This document shows, in pieces, positions 17,996 through 26,033 of a stretch of 64,000 nucleotides of DNA. Where the stretch lies: positions 4,030,001 through 4,094,000 of the forward strand of contig OZ271831.1 of assembly GCA_965601455.1 (NCBI GenBank), in the 5' to 3' direction. A program made the position numbers and the translations under genes. This stretch comes from JANQEU01 sp965601455 (GTDB lineage Bacteria > Bacteroidota > Bacteroidia > Cytophagales > Cyclobacteriaceae). The notes beneath the pieces are model-generated. The model searched no databases and was not told the origin of the DNA. It saw nothing but the letters and a program-made list of their open reading frames with translations. Position 1 is the first letter of the stretch. Each line of letters opens with the position of its first letter.

Positions 17996-18634
17996 ATGGA
18001 TTTGATGCCTGCTGAAATCCAGCAGTACGCCGAAAGACACTCTCTCCCAGAATCAGATCTTCTTCAAAAGATTAGACGGGAAACCCATCTCTACGAATTA
18101 AAACCCAGAATGCTCAGTGGTCGTCTACAGGGAGGAATTCTGTATTTCCTTTGCCAAATGATCCAACCAAAAAATGTTTTGGAAATTGGGACGTTTACTG
18201 GGTATGCCACCATTTCGATGGTCAGTGCCCTCCCTGCAGGCGGGAAGATATGGACCATTGACGTGAATGAAGAGTTGGAAACACGCGTCAGAGGATATTT
18301 TTCGGAACACCCTTCAAATGATAAAATTGAGTTTCTTATTGGTGATGCACAGGAAATTATTCCGGGTCTTGAGCCATCCTGGGATCTCGCTTTCATTGAT
18401 GCAGATAAAAAAAGTTATACCGCCTACTATGAATTGATCCTGGAGCGGATGGGAAGCGGTGGTTTTATTGTTGCAGATAATGTACTATGGGATGGAAAAG
18501 TGGCAGATGCATCTAAAACGGACAAAGACACCGATAGCATTCGAGCATTTAATAGGCACGTTCAAAAAGATTCTCGGGTTGAAAATGTACTATTTCCTGT
18601 TCGTGACGGTTTAATGGTAATTAGGAAGAGATGA
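17996..18634 (+). CDS. Class I SAM-dependent O-methyltransferase
   Basis: A 212-residue protein of the caffeoyl-CoA O-methyltransferase-like family. Motif I is VLEIGTFTGYATISM, followed by KIWTIDVNEE (acidic residue for SAM ribose), WDLAFIDADKKSYTAYYE (metal/substrate Asp) and IVADNVLWDGKV. These enzymes methylate catechol-like hydroxyls in a divalent-cation-dependent way; the acceptor here is unknown. The stop overlaps the next start by 4 bases (ATGA). Confidence 0.92.
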   Translation: MDLMPAEIQQYAERHSLPESDLLQKIRRETHLYELKPRMLSGRLQGGILYFLCQMIQPKNVLEIGTFTGYATISMVSALPAGGKIWTIDVNEELETRVRGYFSEHPSNDKIEFLIGDAQEIIPGLEPSWDLAFIDADKKSYTAYYELILERMGSGGFIVADNVLWDGKVADASKTDKDTDSIRAFNRHVQKDSRVENVLFPVRDGLMVIRKR

Positions 18635-20472
18635 AAAAGCTTTTCACCATATTACTACTCTTGTGCTCAGGCCTATCTGTAATTGGTCAAGGAACGCCTC
18701 AGGTGCCAAGGCAGGTGGACTTTGCCAACATGAAACTGGTACTATCAGATGCTGCACAAAAGGAGATACAGAAAGACGTAAATGCCTTACGATCCAGTCC
18801 GGATCATTTCCAACGTAAGCTGGACCTAACCGCTATTTATTTTCCAATCATTGAACGAATATTCAAGGAGCAAGGTGTACCGGAAGATTTTAAATATTTG
18901 GCCATCCAGGAATCGGGTCTGATCTCAGATGCTGTTTCATCAGCTAATGCCGTCGGATACTGGCAATTCAAGGACTTTACTGCTCGTGAAGTTGGCTTAC
19001 GGGTGGATAATCGGGTAGATGAGAGAAAGAATATAGCAGCCGCAAGTCGTGGAGCAGCCACTTACCTTAGAAGAAATAATCGTCAGTTCGACAACTGGGC
19101 CTATGCCTTATCTTCTTACCAGGCGGGATTAGGTGGTGTTAAACGATACGTTGAGAAAAAATATTACGGGGCTAAGAAAATGCCAATTACCAAAAAGACG
19201 CATTGGTATTTAAAAAAATATATTGCTCATAAAATTGCCTACCAGGACGCTGTAGGTAAACCTCACTCAGAGGGACTGAAACTTCTAGAATATGAGAAAG
19301 GGGAAGGAAAAGACCTGGATAAAATCGCTAGGGAATTTAAGGTTGAAGACGACTTCCTGAAATATTACAACAAGTGGATTAAGTACGGAAAGGTCCCTAC
19401 AGATAAAGAGTACACCGTTCTTATCCCGGTGAAGAAAAATGTCCCTTCAAGAAAGCTAGAGGATGATTCTCAAGAAATCCCTACGGAACCGGTAATAACT
19501 AAGAAGATCCCCACTCCTCAAAAGGAGGAAGTCATCTCGTATCCTGAAGAATTGAAACCCGGAATAAAAAGTGGCAAGTCGGTCTTGGTCAAAATCAATG
19601 GAGTGGAAGCAGTATTGGCCAGCACAAAGGACAATGTGACCTCATTGGCGGCAATGAAAGGATTGAAAGAAAAGAAATTCAGAAAATTTAATGACATGGG
19701 TCCAGGTCAGAAAGTAGTTGCGGGGGAGATCTACTATCTCGGTAGAAAGAAAAATCGGTCAGAGATCGGATTTCATGTGACCCTTGAGAATGAAAGCTTA
19801 TGGAGTGTTTCTCAACGATTCGGAATAAAACTGGAACGCCTGGCAAGCAAAAATCGAATTTCAATAATCGATGAAATCAAACCTGGACAAGTATTATGGT
19901 TGAATCGTACGCGACCTGCCAAACAGCCTATTGACTACCATAAGCTCCCTGAAAAGAAACCGGAGGATATCACTGCACCGAGTACAAAACCCACTGTGGC
20001 CAGAAGCAAAATACCCAGGAAGGAAAAACCAATCTCAAAAACTGAACCCTCTGAGGAGGAAGTGCAAAAAGACCTGGAAGTAACGGAATCGGTTCCTGAA
20101 GTCAGAGACGATAAGGAGGAGCTGGCTTTGTACAATGGTTTTGTGAAGTCAGGAAAAAAACACGTGGTCCTAGCAGGCGAAACACTATGGTCCATCTCAA
20201 AACAGTACGCCATTGAAATTGATGACTTAATGAAATGGAATGAACTGACCAAATATGATGTCCTGAGTATTGGACAAGAATTATTCGTGAAAGAGCCGAG
20301 GTTAAAAAAGAAAGCTGAACAGGCCACAAAAACCTACGAAGTGCGAGCTGGAGATACCATGTATAAAATTGCTAATGATCACAACATGGACGTGAGTACC
20401 CTCATGTTTATCAATAATAAAGACACTTCCAATATTGCCATTGGTGAACGTCTTAAAGTGTATAAAAACTAG
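18631..20472 (+). CDS. MltD-like lytic transglycosylase with LysM domains
   Basis: A 613-residue exported protein with a signal peptide at residues 1-19. The lysozyme-like SLT domain (about 65-215) contains LAIQESGL with catalytic Glu94, ANAVGYWQF and YALSSYQAGLGGVKRY. The C-terminal half has LysM-type modules near 385-425 and clear ones at about 510-553 (HVVLAGETLWSISKQYAIE) and 567-612 (YEVRAGDTMYKIANDHNMD), with a charged linker between. It should cleave peptidoglycan glycan strands to 1,6-anhydro products in the periplasm. It is translationally coupled to the methyltransferase and ends in a CTAG shared with dnaX. Confidence 0.92.
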   Translation: MKKLFTILLLLCSGLSVIGQGTPQVPRQVDFANMKLVLSDAAQKEIQKDVNALRSSPDHFQRKLDLTAIYFPIIERIFKEQGVPEDFKYLAIQESGLISDAVSSANAVGYWQFKDFTAREVGLRVDNRVDERKNIAAASRGAATYLRRNNRQFDNWAYALSSYQAGLGGVKRYVEKKYYGAKKMPITKKTHWYLKKYIAHKIAYQDAVGKPHSEGLKLLEYEKGEGKDLDKIAREFKVEDDFLKYYNKWIKYGKVPTDKEYTVLIPVKKNVPSRKLEDDSQEIPTEPVITKKIPTPQKEEVISYPEELKPGIKSGKSVLVKINGVEAVLASTKDNVTSLAAMKGLKEKKFRKFNDMGPGQKVVAGEIYYLGRKKNRSEIGFHVTLENESLWSVSQRFGIKLERLASKNRISIIDEIKPGQVLWLNRTRPAKQPIDYHKLPEKKPEDITAPSTKPTVARSKIPRKEKPISKTEPSEEEVQKDLEVTESVPEVRDDKEELALYNGFVKSGKKHVVLAGETLWSISKQYAIEIDDLMKWNELTKYDVLSIGQELFVKEPRLKKKAEQATKTYEVRAGDTMYKIANDHNMDVSTLMFINNKDTSNIAIGERLKVYKN

Positions 20473-22240
20473 AATTCCAGGTCTAAACCAAGCTTGTCCT
20501 TTAGCTCTTTCAATTTCGGGTTTTGCTCCGCCAGGTAATCAAACTTATCGCTACTTGTGTAGAGCTTCTGTTTGGCCTCCTCCTCTCTGACCTTTTTCTT
20601 GAGGACAATGAAATCATTTTCCAAAGTCTTACGCAGGTGCGATACCAGTTCCATTTCGATTTTTTCCAGTATAGTGGTTTCTAATTCGGAAAATAGCAAC
20701 ATGGTGACTTCCTGATCACCAGTTTTAGACAACTGACGATTCAAGATCAGTTGTTCCATCTCACCGGTTCCTTTCTTCTTTCTTTTATTTACAAACTGGG
20801 TCCATGACTCCAGTAGCTGTTCTTTAGTAAACTCAGAGGACAATTTTTGCTGATTCCCTGGCTGGTCCTTTTTGACTTCTTCTTCCTTTTTTTTACTTAC
20901 CAGAGTTGGGGTTTCTCTGTTCTTTTCCGTGACAACATTTTTTATTCGTGGAGTGGAAGGCGCCGCAGGTTCTTTTCCAGTAGATTGAGATTCGAGAGTT
21001 GATATCCCAGGTGTTTCCGATGGCTTTGGCTCTGGAGCTAATTCTTTCTCGTTAGATGGCCTATTAGAGTCAGTGTGATCCGATTTTTCCACCACACTCC
21101 CTGACGGGGCTGGTGAGTCATCAGATGTTACATCACTTTTTTTTTTACCGTTTCTGTCGCCAAGGATGAAACTGTAAAGGCCTTGTTCAACTGGGCGAGT
21201 TTCATCAAGCACAGCTCAACATGAAGTCTTTGATTCTTACTGGTTTTATAAGAAAGGTCACACTGATTAATAATGTTTAACCCGGAAAGAAGATAGGAGG
21301 AAGAAAAACGATTGGCTTGCTCCTGGTATTTCTTTTTAACGTTGTCCGACACATCTAGGAGTGTCAGCGTGGCAGGATCCTTACAGATCAGTATATTCCT
21401 AAGATGCTCTTGCAGACCGATGAGGAAGTTGTGTCCATCGAATCCATTTTTTAGAATTTCATCGAATAATAACAAAGATCCGCTGATATCCTCATCAAGA
21501 AAACAGTCCCCCAAACGGAAATAGTAGTCATAATCCAGAATGTGAAGATTCTTAATCGTGTTCTGATAAGTAATCTTGTTGTCCGACGAAAAAGTAGAAA
21601 TCAGATCAAAAAGAGATAGTGCATCTCTCATTGCACCATCGGATTTTTGAGCGATCAAGTGCAATGCGTCGTCTTCTGCTTCAATTTTTTCTTCTACGGC
21701 AATTTTCTTAAGCTGACCAACAATATCTGATACCTCTATTCTATTAAAATCGAATATTTGGCACCGGGATAGAATGGTCGGTATAACCTTATGTTTTTCT
21801 GTGGTTGCCAGGATAAAAATTGCATAAGAAGGTGGTTCCTCGAGGGTCTTCAAGAAAGCATTGAACGCCTGGTTGGATAACATGTGCACCTCGTCTATGA
21901 TGTACACTTTGAACTCCCCTTGTTGCGGAGGATATCTAACCTGATCAATTAGGTTTCGAATGTCTTCAACGCTATTATTCGAAGCGGCGTCCAATTCATA
22001 AATATTCAAGCTGGAAGAGCTACCGTCGCCATTTTCAACCTCAAACCCATTGACCATGCGCGCTAGAATCCGGGCACATGTTGTCTTTCCAACTCCCCTT
22101 GGTCCACAGAATAGAAGGGCCTGTGCAAGATGATTTAGATCGATAGCATTTTTTAGGGTAGTTGTAATATGGTCCTGACCAACAACCTCTTCAAAACCAA
22201 GTGGTCGATACTTACGGGCTGATACAATGAAGCTATCCAT
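20469..22240 (-). CDS. dnaX: DNA polymerase III gamma/tau subunit, frame interrupted at an A10 tract
   Basis: Clamp-loader ATPase and replisome organiser. The zero frame runs from 22240 and stops at 21128-21130 (370 residues); the continuation to 20469 is in the -1 frame. The switch point is A10 (T10 at 21137-21146 on the plus strand). The N-terminal part has Walker A GPRGVGKTT (46-54), Walker B IIDEVHML, the SRC sensor region (TILSRCQIFDF) and an AAA lid. The tau-specific part ends NPKLKELKDKLGLDLEF, a normal Bacteroidota DnaX tail, so both halves belong to one gene of about 590 residues. Slippage giving tau plus a short gamma-like form, or a homopolymer sequencing error, would explain it. 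The usual zinc-binding cysteines after Walker A are absent. Confidence 0.9.
21137..21146 (-). other. A10 slippery tract in dnaX
   Basis: On the coding strand ten A residues follow GGT. Zero frame reads GTA AAA AAA AAA GTG ATG TAA and stops at once; the -1 frame reads GGT AAA AAA AAA AGT GAT and stays open for another 220 codons. A CACCA/TGGTG stem with an inner CCC/GGG begins about 21 bases downstream, rather far for a ribosomal stimulator, so transcriptional slippage is more likely than programmed ribosomal frameshifting. Confidence 0.75.
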
Positions 22241-22355
22241 TTGAAATGCTATATTATTAAAAATCTACGGCTTTCTCCCCCTTTTTGATCCTGATTAGTG
22301 GTAATTCCAGAAACATTATTTGCTAAAACATGTCATTAGGTAAAATCGTAAATCA

Positions 22356-22931
22356 ATGAGGACATTCAGTATCCTGCTTTTGCTATTATTAAGCTGGAGT
22401 GTGCAAAGTCAGACCAAGATTGAATCGGTCTCGATCTCTTTATTCAGCCATTCATTTTTCTATCCGTCTTATCATATTCTACAGGGGCCTTTTCATCCAG
22501 GTGTTGCCTTCGGAATAACATCTGATGAAGTCAGCGGGAAAAGAACTGATAAATCCTGGTCTCTAACCACAGGGTTTTATCATCACAGGTATTTTGAAAA
22601 TGGGTTGTTTCTTAACCTAGCAAGAAACTACTCCTTCTCAGTCGGCAATAGTCTTGATTTGACCTTATCTCCAACCCTGGGTTACCTTCATACCACGTCA
22701 CCCACCAAGACCTATAAATGGACTGGAGATGGATATGAGAGGACCTCAGGACATAGAGCAAATGTAAATCTCGGCGGCACCGTTTCACTCACCTACAATA
22801 AATGGAAGATACAACCATTCACCAGGGTTAGCATACTTGCCTATGGCCCTTTTGCTTCTGGTTGGGGTATTCCTGCGGCCCCCAAAACACTCATTGAATT
22901 TGGTGCAAAATTTAATCTGCCAGGATCATGA
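22356..22931 (+). CDS. Secreted, probably outer-membrane beta-barrel protein
   Basis: A 191-residue protein with a signal peptide at residues 1-18 (ending SVQSQ). The rest alternates polar and aromatic residues in strand-length blocks (for example SWSLTTGFYHHRYFENGLFL, LDLTLSPTLGYL), as in small eight-strand outer-membrane barrels. I do not recognise a named family. The stop overlaps the following lipoprotein gene by ATGA, so the two are one operon. Confidence 0.7.
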   Translation: MRTFSILLLLLLSWSVQSQTKIESVSISLFSHSFFYPSYHILQGPFHPGVAFGITSDEVSGKRTDKSWSLTTGFYHHRYFENGLFLNLARNYSFSVGNSLDLTLSPTLGYLHTTSPTKTYKWTGDGYERTSGHRANVNLGGTVSLTYNKWKIQPFTRVSILAYGPFASGWGIPAAPKTLIEFGAKFNLPGS

Positions 22932-24094
22932 AAAAACTAATTCCACTTATAGTACTAATGGGAGGTTTGGGTTGTAATGATGAAGAATTACTTCCACAGG
23001 ATTATGCATGTCAGATGCCTGTAGAAAATGCTGGTGCTCTACCAATCGATGAAATACTAGGCGTGATGGATCAGTACGTCGATGTAGGTTTCCCAGGCAT
23101 ATCGCTCAGTGTATCCAGGAACAATGAGAAATGGTCATCTGCCGCTGGATTAGGTGATTTATATAACGAAGTTCCTCTACAAGGGTGTGAGCCGATGTTG
23201 ATTGCCAGTATCTCCAAAGTATTTGTAGCTACTCTCATTTTTCAACTGCAAGAAGAAGAGCAAATCTCCATAGAAGATCGTTTGTCTGATCATCTTCAGG
23301 GAGAATTTATGGATAAAATAGAGAACGCAAAGAAAGTGACCATCCAACAATTGTTGAACCATACCAGTGGCCTCTATGACTACCTTGATCCGCTTAAGTT
23401 TGAGTTATTGAGTATCAACGAACCCTTTAAAAAGGGAACACCAAAAGAAAAACTGAAACTAGCATATGGGAAAAAGCCGACAAATAAACCTGGTGAGAAA
23501 TATGCCTATTCAAATACCAATTACGTTTTGCTTGGGTTATTGATTGAAAATAAACTCTCCAAACCTCTTGAAGAAGTTTTGAGAGATCGCATTTTCCAAC
23601 CGCTGAATTTAACTTCAGCCTATATGGGCACTTCCAAAAAGCCTATTCCAGATGGTACTCCCAAAGGTTACCTGAGTATTCATGCAAATAACGATTTACA
23701 GGAAAGCACGTTCTGGTACCACTATGATCTTGCGACCGGTGATGGTGGTATAGCGATGAACATGAGTGATCTGAATACATTCATGGTATCATTGAATCAG
23801 GGAATGCTCATAGATCCAACAAGTCTTAATGAAATGAAAGAGTCTTTCGAGTTACCGGAAGGTTGGAAAGGATTCTTCCATGAATTCAATAGCCAGGGTT
23901 TTGAAATTTATGATACGCCTTACGGATTGGCATTTGGACATACTGGAGGCATTGTCGGGTTTACTTCGGTGTCCTGGTATTTCCCAAATGATAGCCTTGC
24001 ATTGTCGTATTCTATAAACGGAATTAGCCCTAGAATTAATAACAGGCTGGAGGATTTTGCCTCCGATTTGATGGATGTACTATTTGTTCCTTAG
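22928..24094 (+). CDS. Beta-lactamase-family serine hydrolase, lipoprotein
   Basis: A 388-residue class C/DD-peptidase-fold hydrolase. The signal peptide ends in a lipobox (MGGLGC, Cys16), so it is lipid-anchored. Catalytic motifs are S-x-x-K in IASISKVFVA, Y-x-N in YAYSNTNYVLLG, and H-T-G in FGHTGGIVGF. The family includes esterases, D-aminopeptidases and peptidases as well as beta-lactamases, and nothing here points to antibiotic resistance. It is coupled to the barrel-protein gene upstream and ends in a hairpin with the convergent cytochrome gene. Confidence 0.9.
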   Translation: MKKLIPLIVLMGGLGCNDEELLPQDYACQMPVENAGALPIDEILGVMDQYVDVGFPGISLSVSRNNEKWSSAAGLGDLYNEVPLQGCEPMLIASISKVFVATLIFQLQEEEQISIEDRLSDHLQGEFMDKIENAKKVTIQQLLNHTSGLYDYLDPLKFELLSINEPFKKGTPKEKLKLAYGKKPTNKPGEKYAYSNTNYVLLGLLIENKLSKPLEEVLRDRIFQPLNLTSAYMGTSKKPIPDGTPKGYLSIHANNDLQESTFWYHYDLATGDGGIAMNMSDLNTFMVSLNQGMLIDPTSLNEMKESFELPEGWKGFFHEFNSQGFEIYDTPYGLAFGHTGGIVGFTSVSWYFPNDSLALSYSINGISPRINNRLEDFASDLMDVLFVP

Positions 24095-24111
24095 ATATCA
24101 GTTATCTAAGG
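24089..24111. terminator. Bidirectional hairpin between convergent genes
   Basis: A perfect 9-bp stem CCTTAGATA/TATCTAAGG with a 5-base loop. The left arm contains the stop codon of the hydrolase gene and the right arm that of the convergent cytochrome gene. No T tract follows, so termination by it is an inference. Confidence 0.5.
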
Positions 24112-26033
24112 CTGTTGATCCAGGCTGCAATTTTCAACGCTTCATCTCTAGGAACCTGTGGCATCGGGGCCATGGGAGTGGCATATTCAGGCCAGTTCTT
24201 TGGTTGAGGATTATAGATCAAATCAACAATTTTCTCATCGCTATACTTCCTTTTGGAAATTGCCTGAAAAGAGGGACCAACCAATCGCTGATCTTTCATA
24301 TGGCAGGCTTTACAAGTATTTCTAGAGAGAAAGGGATCAATTTCTCCATCAGTCAATGCTGTTTTTTTGACTGTCACTGTTGTAGTTGTTTTTGCTTGTT
24401 TAGGCACCGGTTTATTTTCAACTACTGGATTTGTATATTCGTTTTTAGCCAGGCTGTCTCCATCAGGAATATTATTCAGTGTGTAATAGAATGATGCATG
24501 AAGTAATGGCTCACCATCAGTCGACCGTATATCACCCAGGTAGAATTCATGAACATAATACTGTCTATGTAAATCCGTGGCAATCCTGATCTTCCTACCA
24601 TCTTCGCTAACTCTTAGTCCATTTATGGGGATTTTCTGGATATTGGTTTGCGGCGATCCATATACCGGATGATATTTATAGATGAAGCTCTTACCTGAAT
24701 AAGATGCTAGATTATTAGCAGTTTCTAGGTCCACAGGTTTGGTGAATTCAATCTCAAATCCGTCAGGTTTGGCCCTGACTGTTTTCATCTCAAAAGGCAT
24801 CTTTCCTGTCCATGTGACAAATTGCAATCCGAAGTTGGTAGTACCCGCAGATCCCCAACCACGGTTAGTCTCTCCAACAAATAAATTCCCTCGATTATCA
24901 AAATCCATTCGCATTACACCTGATTGAAATCCAGCACGGAAATCAAATGCTACTCCCTGATACTCACCATTTACCTTTTCAAGATCTACTCGCATAATCT
25001 TGCTTTGACCTTGATCTCCTATGAAGATTTGCCCCTCAAATGGACCAAAAGCCCCACCCGTCTTATCTTCTAACGGTTGACTGTTGCTTATCCCCAGAAT
25101 ACCGTGAGGAAGGATCACAGCTGGTAATTGTAATGAGGGGATTTCATTTTTAATCTCAAAGAGATAGTCCGGATCCTCATCCATCACATTCTCTGGTTTC
25201 ACATAGAAACCATCTCTTTTTTTCTGCCTGGGATCCACTAGATTGTATAGCTCATCCATAGATACCGTCACTGGTGAATTGGGTTCCTCAGACCATCTTA
25301 ATCCCGCAGGATGACCAGTGAAGACACCTTTCGGAACATGCCACAGTCCACCGGAACCGACCCAATCTCCCTGGTTGTCAGTATAGAAGAACTCTCCATC
25401 GATGAGTCCTATACCAGCAGGAGATCGCATTCCTGTGGCCCAGGGTTCCATTTCACCATCCTTCGAAATTTTCATAGTCCATCCACGCCATAATCTTCGA
25501 CTTTCTCCACGCCACCATTCTTCATTTCCAAAGGCAACATTACCAGTAACAAAGAAGGAAGTATCTTCCGTGATAACGGGCCCGAAGGAATATTCATGAT
25601 AGTGCGCAGATATTGGCCACTTATACACGGTCTCATATTTATCAGCAACTCGATCACCGTCTGTATCCACTAAGCGTGTGAGTTCCCCCCTCTGTGCCGT
25701 ATATAACGACCCGTCCAAATAGGCCAAACCTAGTGGTTCGTGGAGACCCGAAGCGAATAGTCGAAATCTTGGAGGAATACCGCGTTTTAAGGTTGGATTT
25801 TCAACGATCCAGACATCACCTCGACGCGTACAAACAGCTACTGATCCATCCGGAAGGCTAACTACTCCTCCAGCTTCAAGATGAATCCCTTCCGGAACTG
25901 GCACAGTTGTTAGTCGGTAATAGTCAGATTCTTGTGCATTACTTTGGCCGAATGTTGAAATTGACATTATCAAAAGACCAAAAAGGAAGGAAAAGTGTGA
26001 TCCCAAACTCAACATCTTACCAGATAATTTCAT
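24102..26033 (-). CDS. Sugar dehydrogenase-like beta-propeller with C-terminal cytochrome c
   Basis: About 643 residues from ATG 26033; ATG codons at 26072 and 26015 are alternatives. The chosen start gives MKLSGK plus a hydrophobic run ending STFGQ, a good signal peptide, and overlaps the upstream gene by 17 bases. Residues about 40-400 form a glucose/sorbosone-dehydrogenase-like propeller (EAGGVVSLPDGSVAVCTRRG, LHEPLGLAYLDG, GTNFGLQF). The C-terminal 80 residues are a c-type cytochrome with heme motif CKACH and a probable axial Met in ATPMAPMPQV. It is probably a periplasmic sugar or sugar-derivative oxidase that passes electrons to the respiratory chain (inference). Confidence 0.85.
   Translation of the reverse strand: MKLSGKMLSLGSHFSFLFGLLIMSISTFGQSNAQESDYYRLTTVPVPEGIHLEAGGVVSLPDGSVAVCTRRGDVWIVENPTLKRGIPPRFRLFASGLHEPLGLAYLDGSLYTAQRGELTRLVDTDGDRVADKYETVYKWPISAHYHEYSFGPVITEDTSFFVTGNVAFGNEEWWRGESRRLWRGWTMKISKDGEMEPWATGMRSPAGIGLIDGEFFYTDNQGDWVGSGGLWHVPKGVFTGHPAGLRWSEEPNSPVTVSMDELYNLVDPRQKKRDGFYVKPENVMDEDPDYLFEIKNEIPSLQLPAVILPHGILGISNSQPLEDKTGGAFGPFEGQIFIGDQGQSKIMRVDLEKVNGEYQGVAFDFRAGFQSGVMRMDFDNRGNLFVGETNRGWGSAGTTNFGLQFVTWTGKMPFEMKTVRAKPDGFEIEFTKPVDLETANNLASYSGKSFIYKYHPVYGSPQTNIQKIPINGLRVSEDGRKIRIATDLHRQYYVHEFYLGDIRSTDGEPLLHASFYYTLNNIPDGDSLAKNEYTNPVVENKPVPKQAKTTTTVTVKKTALTDGEIDPFLSRNTCKACHMKDQRLVGPSFQAISKRKYSDEKIVDLIYNPQPKNWPEYATPMAPMPQVPRDEALKIAAWINSLR

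Noticed and set aside
19935..20327. Open 130-codon frame on the minus strand inside the LysM protein gene
   Set aside because: Fully antisense to a well-supported gene; its residues are low-complexity Ser/Phe and match no family.
22928..24094. True beta-lactamase resistance gene
   Set aside because: Only the fold motifs of the broad serine-hydrolase family are present, in a lipoprotein operon with a barrel protein; no resistance context.
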